Below, one piece after another: positions 47,146 through 55,509 of a stretch of DNA of 64,000 bases. The DNA lies in assembly GCA_964492065.1 (NCBI GenBank), contig CAZBHH010000006.1, forward strand, positions 1 through 64,000. The letters are read 5' to 3'. The stretch's first letter is position 1; each line of letters begins with the position of its first letter. Source of the DNA: JADKAC01 sp964492065 (GTDB taxonomy: Bacteria; Bacteroidota; Bacteroidia; Chitinophagales; BACL12). A program made the translations under genes and the position numbers. The notes beneath the pieces were generated by a model that made no database searches, had not been told where the DNA came from, and saw nothing but the letters and a program-made list of their open reading frames with translations.

Positions 47146-47329
47146 TTCCCCGCAGAGGCGCCGCTGCCCTCCTGCGCCAACCTGCGGCCGGTGATTTCCG
47201 ACAGCACATCGCCTAAGTGGTTGGTGAACTCATAGTGCTTGTTGCCGGGTGCCGACTGTGTTGGACAGGTGATGCATATTCCGGGCGGCCTTGCTGTTAT
47301 CCTTTTGTAAATGTGGGGTAATGGGGGAA
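47146..47329 (-). repeat. Direct repeat copy B: RHS-core fragment
   Basis: About 184 bp, ~96% identical to copy A. On the minus strand it has an open frame containing GNKHYEFTNHLGDVLSEITG, which strongly resembles the YELTNHLGNVL block of RHS-repeat associated core domains in Bacteroidota. The fragment is far too short to be an RHS gene. It ends abruptly at both sides. Confidence 0.8.
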
Positions 47330-47420
47330 ATGGGGAAATGTTTTTTTCATGAGGTCATGGCTGACTTTTTAGGACAGGTTAAAAATGGAATTTCTACCTT
47401 AACCTTAAATAAAAAAGTCA

Positions 47421-47725
47421 ATGAAAAAATCGAAATTTACTGAGGAACAAATTCTTGCAATACTAAAGGAGCAGGAAAACGGCTTAAAAAGTGGCTGAAA
47501 TTTGCCGAAAACACGGCGTAACGGATCAAATATTTTACAACCGGAAGAAGAAATAGGTTGGTCTTTCATCTGAAGAACTGCGCAGACTAAGAGAGTTAGA
47601 GCAAGAGAACAGCCGATTAAAACGGATCATAGTTGATCAGGCTTTGGATATTCAGATATTAAAGGATGTCAATTCAAAAAAGTGGTAACGTCCGGGCAAA
47701 AGGAGCAATACTTGCAACTTCCCGA
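47421..47725 (+). pseudogene. IS3-family (IS407-like) transposase orfA remnant
   Basis: From ATG 47421 the peptide MKKSKFTEEQILAILKEQEN starts like IS3 OrfA. A frameshift near 47487 (GGCTTAAAAAGTGGC) must be crossed to continue with VAEICRKHGVTDQIFYNRKKK, after which a TAG (where Y is expected before GGLSSEELRRLR) interrupts. The helical LEQENSRLKRIIVDQALDIQILKDVN follows. A further shift would lead to a start of OrfB-like VVTSGQKEQYLQ, which is cut off by the 3' end of dnaN. Inactive. A putative left end is near 47361-47384. Confidence 0.82.
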
Positions 47726-47732
47726 TGCGATG

Positions 47733-48851
47733 TTATCCGTTAATCATTACCGGCATCACCAGCATCAGCAGGTCTTCGCCTTCATCAACCACAGTGGGCA
47801 ACAATATACCTGCCCGCGATGGTGTCGAGAGTTCTATTTTCACTTCTTCATTGTCCATGGCATTCAGCATTTCGAGTAAGAAGCGTGCGTTAAAACCAAT
47901 CTCCATGTCTTCACCCGAAAACTGGCAGTCGAGGCTCTCTTTTCCCTCATTGTTAAAATCCACGTCCTGTGCCGAAATGGTGAGCGCATTGCCGTTAATT
48001 TTTAAATTAACCTGGTGGGTGGTCTTGTTTGAAAATATCATTACCCGGCGCAGAGTGTTCGACAAATCGGTGCGGCTCACCAATAATTTATTTGGGTTTT
48101 CCTTTGGGATAACGGCATTGTAGTCAGGGTACTTGGCGTCGATCAAACGGCAGATGAGTTTGACATCGTTGAACATAAAAAACGCATTGGAGCTGTTGTA
48201 AGAAATCTGCACACGGGTTTCTTCCGAGGGCAGTACTGATTTTAACAGCGTTAACGCCCGTTTGGGGACGATGAATGCGTTGTTTTTATCGTGGGTGGTA
48301 TCGGTGCGTTTGTACCTGACGAGTTTGTGGGCATCCGTTGCGACAAACGTAATGCCCTCGGTGCTCAGTTGAAAATACACACCGGTCATCTGCGGGCGCA
48401 GTTCATCGGTACTGGCAGCAAACAAGGTTTTGTTAATGGCTTTATGCAATACGGCGCTGCTCAGGTTGAGTTCGCTCACATCGTCGGCAACCGGTATGCG
48501 GGGGAAGTCGTTGCCGTTTTCGCCGCTCAATTTATACTTACCTCTGTCGGTGGTAATTTCAACGGCGAAGGTCTCCTCGTTGATGTCAACAGTAAGCGGT
48601 TGCTCGGGCAGCGTCTTGAGGTAATCCACCAGGATGCGGGCGGGAATGGCCACCCGGCCGACTGCCTTCGATTCAATTTCCAGCGTGGTGGTAATGGATG
48701 TCTCCAGGTCTGTTGCTGAAATAGTGAGTTGGTTCTTATTAAATTCAAATAAAAAATCTTCCAATATAGGCAATACGGGGTTGCTGCTGATCACTCCATT
48801 CACCATCTGCAGATTGCGGAGCAACGAGGTTGTGCTTACAATAAATTTCAT
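47733..48851 (-). CDS. dnaN: DNA polymerase III sliding clamp (beta subunit)
   Basis: A 372-residue ring-forming clamp that holds the replicative polymerase on DNA. The three-domain pattern is present: MKFIVSTTSLLRNLQMVNGVI at the start, LRPQMTGVYFQL and ATDAHKLVRYK, and the C-terminal ending MLVMPVMING (family LMPMRL). The start is set at 48851, because nine extra upstream codons fall in the promoter leader. In many bacteria it follows dnaA; here it is ~6.7 kb away, on the opposite strand. The gene before it is DUF4340 (gap ~200 bp). Confidence 0.96.
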   Translation of the reverse strand: MKFIVSTTSLLRNLQMVNGVISSNPVLPILEDFLFEFNKNQLTISATDLETSITTTLEIESKAVGRVAIPARILVDYLKTLPEQPLTVDINEETFAVEITTDRGKYKLSGENGNDFPRIPVADDVSELNLSSAVLHKAINKTLFAASTDELRPQMTGVYFQLSTEGITFVATDAHKLVRYKRTDTTHDKNNAFIVPKRALTLLKSVLPSEETRVQISYNSSNAFFMFNDVKLICRLIDAKYPDYNAVIPKENPNKLLVSRTDLSNTLRRVMIFSNKTTHQVNLKINGNALTISAQDVDFNNEGKESLDCQFSGEDMEIGFNARFLLEMLNAMDNEEVKIELSTPSRAGILLPTVVDEGEDLLMLVMPVMING

Positions 48852-48875
48852 GTATAAAAGCCCTTTTGTTTTGAC

Positions 48876-48883
48876 CAAAGGTA
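48876..48883 (-). promoter_or_regulatory. TAnnTTTG -7 promoter element of dnaN
   Basis: TACCTTTG on the minus strand, 24 nt before the ATG of dnaN. It shows that dnaN can be transcribed on its own, not only with gldFG. Confidence 0.5.
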
Positions 48884-49052
48884 ATTATTAGGCATTAATT
48901 TGTTTTCAACAGATAGTGGATTTCAAAGCGGGGCGAAGCGCCCGTCTCAAATGCCGAAAACAGCAGTATTTGCGTTCGCACCGGCACCGGCGGCCGTTGG
49001 GGGCGGCGGGATGCACCGGAGGCGCCCGGGGCGATGCGACCCGGGTACTCCC

Positions 49053-50105
49053 TTATTGCCCCGGCGTCTTCTTAATGGCATCCAGCAATAAATTTTCCTG
49101 CAGCGGGCGGGTGCGATAAAAGTAATGCGGGCCGATAAATAATTTCCCGAACACAAAATTCTGAATGATGGCCAGGCTTTGTCGGCCGTTGAAGATTCCG
49201 TAGAATTTGTCGATATCGTAGCTCAACGGCACATTGTCGGCGGTGTACTGGGTGCGGCTGGAAATACTGATTGGTCTGAAATATATTTCGAGTGCATTTT
49301 CTTTGCCTTCGCCGTCTGTCACCGTGATGATACAAACCGGAGTTTCCTTCATCAGCGAATCCTTTTTATAACTGTCGGCGATGTAATACTCGCAGTTCAG
49401 CCGTTTGAACTGGTTGAAAAAATAACTGCCCAACTCGGGGTTCACAACGCCGGAAGTAGCGCTTTCCATTGTAAACACCGAGTCGCCGGTGCGCTCTATT
49501 GTAAAGGACGAATCGGGGATGCGTGGATACTCCATTTGTATTTTCTTTATCGTCGCAGGATTGTAGGCAAATACGGTGCGGTCTTTCCATTCGTCTGCTT
49601 CCAGGAAGAACCGGGAAGAGACGAACCCCTGGAACCCGGGAATCATCACGACAAACGGCACGTCGGAACCTTCCATCAACATAAAATTGCCGCGGTAAGA
49701 GCTGTTGGGCGATCCGATGAAGTAGCTCTTGAGTTTTTTGCCCTTGCGGTCGTAAATTTCCACTTTAATATGGTTGCCCGCAATATCCCGCACTACGGTA
49801 TTGTACATGGATTTGGCAACCGGGGCATCCACTTCCAGTTGCATGAAGGTAATGAGCAGGCTCTGGATTATCTCGGGCCTGGCATGAAATGCATTATTCA
49901 CTTCCCAGAAACCGTCTTTGCGCTCGGCGAGGATGGTATTGCCTTTCAGATCGGCGAGAAATATTTTGCCGATATTGGCGGTATCGGTCACTTTAAATTC
50001 GGCATCGCCGCCTTCGAAAGAGCTCTTGTTATCCTTCTGAAAAATGAAATAGGCAACTAACCCCAACACCAAGACAATGGCGAGATACAGCAGGTTTCGA
50101 TTCAT
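49053..50105 (-). CDS. DUF4340 domain protein
   Basis: A 350-residue protein with an N-terminal membrane helix (LLYLAIVLVLGLVAYFIF) and a long extracytoplasmic beta-rich domain that repeats DUF4340-like elements (ILAERKDGFWEVNN, YFIGSPNSSYRGNF). Its function is unknown. It lies 2 bp after gldG, so it is part of the gldF-gldG operon and probably works with that ABC system in the periplasm. Confidence 0.82.
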   Translation of the reverse strand: MNRNLLYLAIVLVLGLVAYFIFQKDNKSSFEGGDAEFKVTDTANIGKIFLADLKGNTILAERKDGFWEVNNAFHARPEIIQSLLITFMQLEVDAPVAKSMYNTVVRDIAGNHIKVEIYDRKGKKLKSYFIGSPNSSYRGNFMLMEGSDVPFVVMIPGFQGFVSSRFFLEADEWKDRTVFAYNPATIKKIQMEYPRIPDSSFTIERTGDSVFTMESATSGVVNPELGSYFFNQFKRLNCEYYIADSYKKDSLMKETPVCIITVTDGEGKENALEIYFRPISISSRTQYTADNVPLSYDIDKFYGIFNGRQSLAIIQNFVFGKLFIGPHYFYRTRPLQENLLLDAIKKTPGQ

Positions 50106-50107
50106 TG

Positions 50108-51817
50108 TTAATGATTATATTTTTTTTTGCGTATGTAATTGTAAATACCGCTGAACAGGTAAAGTAAAAAAATCGGCGCTGCAATATTAACGATTTGCCA
50201 TTGGGTGCGGTCTGCCTTCACACGTTCCTGGTTGAGCGGCCGCAATTTCACTTCTTTGGCACGAGTCTCCATCAGGCCGTTGACATCGCTTAAATACTCG
50301 ATGCAATTCAACAGGAAATCTTTATTGCCGAATATATATTTCTCGATATTATTGGCGCCGAGGGGATAAATTTTTCCCTCTGCATCCACATAGTTTTTAA
50401 TCATATCGCCATCGCCGACAACGATCATGCGGGCGGGCGCTCCGTGTTCCCTGAAAGGGCCGTTGCCCAATCGCTGTTGTTCCATCAGGTGGGCGGTAGG
50501 CTTGCGGGCAATAAAAGCCGAAGTGAAATTCCCTTCCAACAAAACGGCTACCGGCAGGTTGGGTTTATTGAACTGTTCGTCTTTCGGCATGTATTGCGAT
50601 TGTACGATATTGTAATTGATACGAGTCGGGCTAATCAGGTACCTGCTCGCCGGCGAAGTGGTCAGCAGGATGGTCTTTTTAATGCCGTGCACTTCCAGCG
50701 TGTCCACCGTACTCATGAATTTGCCTTCTATGGCGTCAATATTCTTTACGATGGGGCTATGTTTATTAAAACCGGTTATCACGGGATTGTACAACCAGGG
50801 CCGCGGCTGAAATGTATTGCCGAACGGCACCATAATATTGGTGCACTGTTTGTCCTGGATAATCGTATTATTTACCCGGACTCCGTACTGAATCAACTGA
50901 TCCATTATGCGCAGGTCGTAATCCACACTGGTAAATTCGCCGCTGTGTTTCAGGCTGTCGAAATCCGCTATCACCGGGTCTATCAGCCATAGTATATTCC
51001 CGCCCCACATCAGGTACTGGTCTATTTTGTATTTATCGGCGTCGCTAAAGGCGCTGCGGGGTTTTGCAATGACGATGGCTTTATAGGATGTATCGATATA
51101 CTCCGAGTTCGGCAGGTCCAGGCGGTACACGTGGTACAATTCATTCAGCGATATAGCAATATCCTGCACGTGCAGGGTATCCAGTTCTTCATGTCCTTCA
51201 ATGAATGCAATGGATGGTTTTTTCTCGTCCGACAACAGTCGGATGGCTTTGGAAAATTTATACTCCAGCAGAGAAATTGCCACGGTGGGGTCGTACACCG
51301 GCGAGAGTGGCTGAATCTGGTCTATCAGCATCACGGTTTTATTTTTCCCGTGGTAATTTATAACGGCGTAGGGAAATAAAAACGAACGGCTGCTCTGCTC
51401 CTTGTCGGCAATGCCAAAAGGAATGGAGTACACCTGCTGGTCTTCCAGTTCTTTGATATAAGCGCCGAGGTTTTTTTCATCGGGAATGTCGAACGGGTTA
51501 AAAATTTCGTACTGGATATTTTCTTTGCCATAAGCCTGGAATTGTTTGAGCAGTTCCACCGTGCTTTGTTGCAGTTGTTTCAGGTTAGGCGTCAGCTCGC
51601 CGGCCAGGTAAATTTTTACATAGATGATGTCGTCCTGGTGGCGCAATAATTCTTTTGTCGGTTCACTCAGCGAATACCGCTTCTCTTCGGTGAGGTCAAT
51701 GCGGAAAAACAATTGCGAACAGGCGTAATTGAGCAATACCAGGATGGCTGCGACGAGCAATAGCCTGAGCAATGCCCTGCGCCTGTTGCGTATATATTGG
51801 GGATGACTGTTCACCAT
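50108..51817 (-). CDS. gldG: Gliding-associated ABC transporter substrate-binding protein GldG
   Basis: A 569-residue protein: N-terminal helix (RALLRLLLVAAILVLLNYACSQLFF), extracytoplasmic domain typical of GldG/ABC-type uncharacterised (IDLTEEKRYSLSEPTKELL; VAISLLEYKFSKAI; LWLIDPV), and a C-terminal helix (VNIAAPIFLLYLFSGIYNYI). GldG pairs with the permease GldF in an ABC transporter required for gliding in Flavobacterium. It overlaps gldF by 7 bp. Confidence 0.9.
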   Translation of the reverse strand: MVNSHPQYIRNRRRALLRLLLVAAILVLLNYACSQLFFRIDLTEEKRYSLSEPTKELLRHQDDIIYVKIYLAGELTPNLKQLQQSTVELLKQFQAYGKENIQYEIFNPFDIPDEKNLGAYIKELEDQQVYSIPFGIADKEQSSRSFLFPYAVINYHGKNKTVMLIDQIQPLSPVYDPTVAISLLEYKFSKAIRLLSDEKKPSIAFIEGHEELDTLHVQDIAISLNELYHVYRLDLPNSEYIDTSYKAIVIAKPRSAFSDADKYKIDQYLMWGGNILWLIDPVIADFDSLKHSGEFTSVDYDLRIMDQLIQYGVRVNNTIIQDKQCTNIMVPFGNTFQPRPWLYNPVITGFNKHSPIVKNIDAIEGKFMSTVDTLEVHGIKKTILLTTSPASRYLISPTRINYNIVQSQYMPKDEQFNKPNLPVAVLLEGNFTSAFIARKPTAHLMEQQRLGNGPFREHGAPARMIVVGDGDMIKNYVDAEGKIYPLGANNIEKYIFGNKDFLLNCIEYLSDVNGLMETRAKEVKLRPLNQERVKADRTQWQIVNIAAPIFLLYLFSGIYNYIRKKKYNH

Positions 51818-52542
51818 TTTCTGCTCTCCAGGCTGGTTTTTGTCATGTAGAGGAATAATCCGATACCGCTCACGAAATACACCACATCCCTGAAATCTAT
51901 ATAGCCCTTGCTGATGTTCAGGTAATGTTGGTTAATGCTGAAGGCGTAGAATATCTTGTCGGCGCCGCCCACGAAGAAGGGCAGCAACGCCATGGCGTCA
52001 AAGGCGTAATAGAAAAAAAAACAGGCGAACAACCCGCCGATAAATGCGACGATTTGATTATTGCTGACAGATGAAGTGAAAATTGAAATGGCGGCGAAGG
52101 TACAGCCCAATAACAGCAAACCGATATACGATCCTGCGATGCCGCCGGTGTCCACGTTGCCGGGAGGCGAGGCGAGGCGGCTCACCGTGAAATAGTACAA
52201 TACGGTGGGTAACACGGAAAACAGCACTAAGGTGGATGCCGCAAAAAACTTCCCGAGGATAATCTGCAAATCCGTTACCGGTCTCGTTGCCAGGAATTCA
52301 ATAGTACCGCTGCTGCGCTCTTCCGCAAACGAACGCATGGTGATGGCGGGAATTAAAAACATGAAAATCCAGGGTGCAAAGTTGAAGAACGGATCCAGGC
52401 TGGCAAATCCGCTTTCCAGAATACTGGTGTCGGTAAATACCCAATTGAACAATCCATTGGCCAATAAGAATATGGTAATTGCTATGTAACCTATTAATGA
52501 ACTTAAGAAAACATTTAATTCCTTCCTGTAAATTGCAATCAC
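51811..52542 (-). CDS. gldF: Gliding motility ABC transporter permease GldF
   Basis: A 243-residue ABC-2 type permease with six hydrophobic segments. The N-terminal MIAIYRKELNVFLSSLIGYIAI, the block AITMRSFAEERSSGTIEFLATRPVTDLQIILGKF and the closing FYAFSINQHYLNISKGYIDFRDVVYF fit GldF. The start codon is GTG. A TAAATTTG promoter lies 25 nt upstream, so gldF starts a separate transcript from gldA. Confidence 0.92.
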   Translation of the reverse strand: MIAIYRKELNVFLSSLIGYIAITIFLLANGLFNWVFTDTSILESGFASLDPFFNFAPWIFMFLIPAITMRSFAEERSSGTIEFLATRPVTDLQIILGKFFAASTLVLFSVLPTVLYYFTVSRLASPPGNVDTGGIAGSYIGLLLLGCTFAAISIFTSSVSNNQIVAFIGGLFACFFFYYAFDAMALLPFFVGGADKIFYAFSINQHYLNISKGYIDFRDVVYFVSGIGLFLYMTKTSLESRKW

Positions 52543-52567
52543 ACCGATAACAGAATTTGTCTGCCTG

Positions 52568-52575
52568 CAAATTTA
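52568..52575 (-). promoter_or_regulatory. TAnnTTTG -7 promoter element of gldF
   Basis: TAAATTTG on the minus strand, 25 nt before the GTG at 52542. Confidence 0.5.
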
Positions 52576-52733
52576 GTAAAACAGATACAAGCAGTGGTTT
52601 CAATAAGAACGCTGCCGGACCGCATTTGGTCTGTAAGTGTATTGCGCCGGAGCTGACGCCTTTTGGAAGCTGTATTCATTTTGTACGCATGGAAAACCAC
52701 CGAGGCCCTGGAATTCATTTTCGGCCCTCGGGA

Positions 52734-53651
52734 CTAATTGGCCGAAGGGGTAGTCAGTTGCTGGAACACGTCCTCCAATTCCTGTTGTTCTAACTGGAGG
52801 TTTAATAAGGTCAGGCCGTGTTGCACCGCAAAGCGGAACAATTGCTCACGCATATCTGTTTTGCCGCCGTATTGGATTGCAAATTGATTGTTTCCTAAAT
52901 GCTTTACTTTGGTTACACCCGACAGCGCTTCGAGCAGCGCCGTATCCACCGGTTCTTTGAAAGTGGCGTGGATGATGGTACTGCCTTTTGACCTGTTGCG
53001 CAGCGATTCCACCGTGTCGTCGGCTACTATCACTCCTTTATTTATTATAATAGCCCGGTTGCAAATGGCCTGCACTTCCTGCATAATATGGGTACTGAGG
53101 ATAACGGTTTTCTCTTCGCCCAGTTTCCGGATCAGGTTGCGCACCTCCACTAATTGATTGGGGTCAAGGCCCGATGTAGGCTCATCCAGGATGAGTACAT
53201 CGGGGTTGTGCAACATCGCCTGTGCCAGTCCGACCCGCTGCCTGTAGCCTTTTGACAGCTGGCCGATCTTCTTTTTGCGCTCTGGGGTCAGTCCCGTCAG
53301 TGCTATCATCTCCTCCACCCTGTTTGCAAAAGAGCGCATGCCGTGCAGTCTCGCAACAAATTCCAAATACTCCTTTATATACATATCTGTATAAAGCGGA
53401 TTGTTTTCCGGCAGGTAGCCGGTATGCCTGCGCACCTCTAAACTTTGCTTCTCGACATCGAATCCGCATACTGTCACATTTCCCGACGTTTGCGGTATAT
53501 AACCGGTAATTATTTTCATGGTGGTACTTTTGCCGGCGCCGTTTGGGCCCAGAAATCCCAATATTTCGCCGGGAGCAGCCGAAAAGGAAATATCGTTAAC
53601 GGCGGCCTGTTCGCCGAACAACTTGGTGAGATGTGTGATAGTAACCGACAT
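52734..53651 (-). CDS. gldA: Gliding motility ABC transporter ATPase GldA
   Basis: A 305-residue ABC ATPase. Walker A GPNGAGKST, signature LSKGYRQRVGLAQAM, Walker B LILDEPTSGLDP, and H-loop LSTHIM are intact. It has the GldA length and sits directly upstream of gldF and gldG, so it powers that transporter. The 190 bp between gldA and gldF hold a GC-rich inverted repeat (CCGAGGGCC ... GGCCTCGG) of uncertain role. Confidence 0.9.
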   Translation of the reverse strand: MSVTITHLTKLFGEQAAVNDISFSAAPGEILGFLGPNGAGKSTTMKIITGYIPQTSGNVTVCGFDVEKQSLEVRRHTGYLPENNPLYTDMYIKEYLEFVARLHGMRSFANRVEEMIALTGLTPERKKKIGQLSKGYRQRVGLAQAMLHNPDVLILDEPTSGLDPNQLVEVRNLIRKLGEEKTVILSTHIMQEVQAICNRAIIINKGVIVADDTVESLRNRSKGSTIIHATFKEPVDTALLEALSGVTKVKHLGNNQFAIQYGGKTDMREQLFRFAVQHGLTLLNLQLEQQELEDVFQQLTTPSAN

Positions 53652-53699
53652 AACAGCGGGTAAAATTACTATAACGCATACAATAACCGGATTTTATAT

Positions 53700-53866
53700 C
53701 TGCACTGCGCTGAGGCGGCAATACCCGCCCGCACCGATAAAAAATTTTTGTCATTTATCACTGCAACCCGAAAGCAGGAATCGGGAGTCTTATATGTATT
53801 CGATAGAATTTAAAGGGTGACTAGTTTTGACTCTCCGCTTGCCGAAACGGGCAGGCGGAGATTTTT
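53700..53866 (+). ncRNA. Candidate small RNA upstream of gldA
   Basis: A plus-strand interval with no gene: a TATATCTG sequence (one mismatch to TAnnTTTG) near 53695, a GGCGG/CCGCC hairpin near 53712-53727, and a strong terminator at 53831-53864 (CTCCGCTTGCC/GGCAGGCGGAG then TTTTTTTT). It is the only plus-strand terminator here without an upstream gene. An 8-residue frame (MYSIEFKG) ends just before it. I do not recognise an RNA family. Confidence 0.3.
53831..53866 (+). terminator. Strong intrinsic terminator, orphan
   Basis: An 11-bp stem (CTCCGCTTGCC/GGCAGGCGGAG, one G-T pair) around GAAAC, followed by eight T. It reads on the plus strand although both neighbouring genes are on the minus strand. 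Confidence 0.8.
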
Positions 53867-53901
53867 TTTGACCGGATAAAGACAAAGCAGTGCACTCGTA
53901 T

Positions 53902-54225
53902 TTATTTGTCTGTACTTTTTCCCGGTGATTTGGGGGTATTAAACGTAAACCCCCGGTTGTTCAACCCCTCCACAAAATCGATCTCCATACCAGTTAAATA
54001 CATGCCGTGCGCCTTGTCCATAATCAGGGTGAAGTCCCTGAATTTATAGGTGTTGTCGTTTTCCCTGACGAGGTCAAACCCCAACAGGTATGACATACCC
54101 GCACATCCGCCGCCTTTCACACCGATGCGCAGACCGAAGTCATCGCCGAGATTTTTTTCCCGGCGCAGTTTCTGCAATTCGCGATACGCCTTGTCTGAAA
54201 TACTGACGGGCGCAGGTAATATCAT
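53902..54225 (-). CDS. HesB/IscA-family protein lacking the C-terminal CGC motif
   Basis: A 107-residue A-type Fe-S carrier-like protein. The first ligand cysteine is there (C41 in GVKGGGCAGMSY), and the fold continues (LIMDKAHGMYLTGMEIDFVEGLNNRGFTFNTP). The two C-terminal cysteines (usual CGCG) are absent; the end reads SPGKSTDK. It therefore cannot bind a cluster in the normal three-cysteine way. I start at the ATG at 54225 instead of the GTG 15 codons earlier. It is monocistronic. Confidence 0.85.
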   Translation of the reverse strand: MILPAPVSISDKAYRELQKLRREKNLGDDFGLRIGVKGGGCAGMSYLLGFDLVRENDNTYKFRDFTLIMDKAHGMYLTGMEIDFVEGLNNRGFTFNTPKSPGKSTDK

Positions 54226-54299
54226 TTTCACCGGCAACTTTCTTTGTTTCAGATTTACTAAACAGGCCACCGCAGCGTTAAGTTTCTTTACATCGCTTT

Positions 54300-54307
54300 T
54301 ATATTTG
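54300..54307 (+). promoter_or_regulatory. TAnnTTTG -7 promoter element
   Basis: TATATTTG, 19 nt before the ATG at 54327. Confidence 0.45.
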
Positions 54308-54326
54308 TGCCTAATATCGCTCAGTT

Positions 54327-54857
54327 ATGGATTTACTTAGCCAGATTTTAATTTACCTCGTACCGGGAATTATCATTTTTCTGACCACCTATTTAGTAAT
54401 GCGTGCATTCCTGGACCGCGAACAAAACCTGCGCCTGCTGGAATACCGTCAGGCCAACCTCAGAGAATCGCTTCCGGTGCGCCTGCAGGCCTACGAGCGG
54501 CTGACGCTGTTTATCGAACGCATAGCGCTGAATAACCTGCTGCCCCGCATCCGCAAATCCGAAATGACGGTAAGCGAATTCCGCACCGCCCTCATCAGCA
54601 ATATCCGCATGGAGTACGAACACAACCTCAGCCAGCAGATATACGTGAGCAACGAGTCCTGGGCGATGATCCGGGCGGCAAAGGAGGAAATCATCAGCCT
54701 GATCAACCAACAGGCGCTCGAACTGCGACCCGATGCCGGCTCTATCGAACTGAGCAAAAAAATTATCGGCCTCCTCGCCGATTCCGAGGAAGATACCCCG
54801 GGCTCCAGGGCAATAGCACAACTCAAAAAAGATGTGATGTTGTTATACGAAAGATAA
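54327..54857 (+). CDS. Membrane-anchored helical protein (DUF7935-like)
   Basis: A 176-residue protein with one N-terminal transmembrane segment (ILIYLVPGIIIFLTTYLVM) and a long helical cytoplasmic region. It resembles the Bacteroidota-only family now called DUF7935 (motifs LRLLEYRQANLRESLPVRLQAYERL, LFIERIALNNLLPRI and SNESWAMIRAAKEEII). No function is known. It lies upstream of the probable origin region and of dnaA. Confidence 0.75.
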   Translation: MDLLSQILIYLVPGIIIFLTTYLVMRAFLDREQNLRLLEYRQANLRESLPVRLQAYERLTLFIERIALNNLLPRIRKSEMTVSEFRTALISNIRMEYEHNLSQQIYVSNESWAMIRAAKEEIISLINQQALELRPDAGSIELSKKIIGLLADSEEDTPGSRAIAQLKKDVMLLYER

Positions 54858-55509
54858 TTGCAAACATTTTTTGACCCTGTTTTTAAGTTAAAAATCAGCG
54901 CCGGTTTACTGCCTGCAGAATAACTGAACTGAATTTTTACTTTGCCTAATTTCTTTAACTCTCACATTTTGAATGAGGGATAGTTTTTTTATCAATTTGA
55001 TTGATAAAAATCACACCTACAATACGCCTCTTTTTTATGCATTTTTGTTCAAGTTATTTTGATGTGTATTATCTAATAAAAAAAAATATATGTAGTTGGA
55101 GATGTGTTTATGCTTTTTAGTTACTACATTAGTCGCTAACGCTGTTTTCGGCAGCCGTAAAGACTTTCAGCGGATTATACTACCTCCAATCCCCCGGTTG
55201 AATTTCCTGAAAGATTTAAAGAAAGTTTAATTGTGAAATGCATTGCGCAGAAAAAAAAATACATGGGACAGGTGTTTTGCATTAACAATAATCCTGCCTT
55301 TAACTATTAAAATTTTATTCTCATAAATTAAATGATATGGGAATCGGATTGAAAAAAATTTTTGAAGAAAATTAACCTGTAAAATGTGATTTTTGAACAC
55401 ACTGTTATTGTCGGGAAAAATACAAGTGGAATAAAATTTTTTTTAGAAAAATTTTTTCAACAGTTTCGTATTTCCTTTCTGTGAAAAAATAATTATGTAG
55501 AATTCAAAA
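54858..55509. other. oriC: AT-rich gene-free region upstream of dnaA, candidate oriC
   Basis: 652 bp without a gene, strongly AT-rich in several blocks (poly-A/T near 55078-55090 and 55435-55460). It has a perfect 10-bp inverted repeat, TTTTTATCAA/TTGATAAAAA around TTTGA (54986-55010). A TTTTCAACA near 55455 resembles a DnaA box with mismatches; no clear TTATCCACA box was found. Candidate origin because it adjoins dnaA; not proven. Confidence 0.4.

Noticed and set aside
46884..47207. A 107-residue minus-strand frame antisense to the toxin gene
   Set aside because: It starts in the RHS fragment and runs by chance through the antisense of the toxin gene; only the RHS block looks protein-like.
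46173..47329. Integron cassette or attC sites around the TA pair
   Set aside because: No attC-like core sites and no integrase were seen; the flanking repeats are better explained as RHS-core fragments.
47682..47879. 65-residue plus-strand frame over the dnaN 3' end
   Set aside because: Its first residues are the OrfB-like remnant of the dead IS3 element and the rest is antisense to dnaN.
53518..53820. 100-residue plus-strand frame over the gldA start
   Set aside because: Most of it is antisense to the conserved N-terminus of gldA and its codon pattern is that of a shadow frame; only the intergenic part was kept as a possible RNA.
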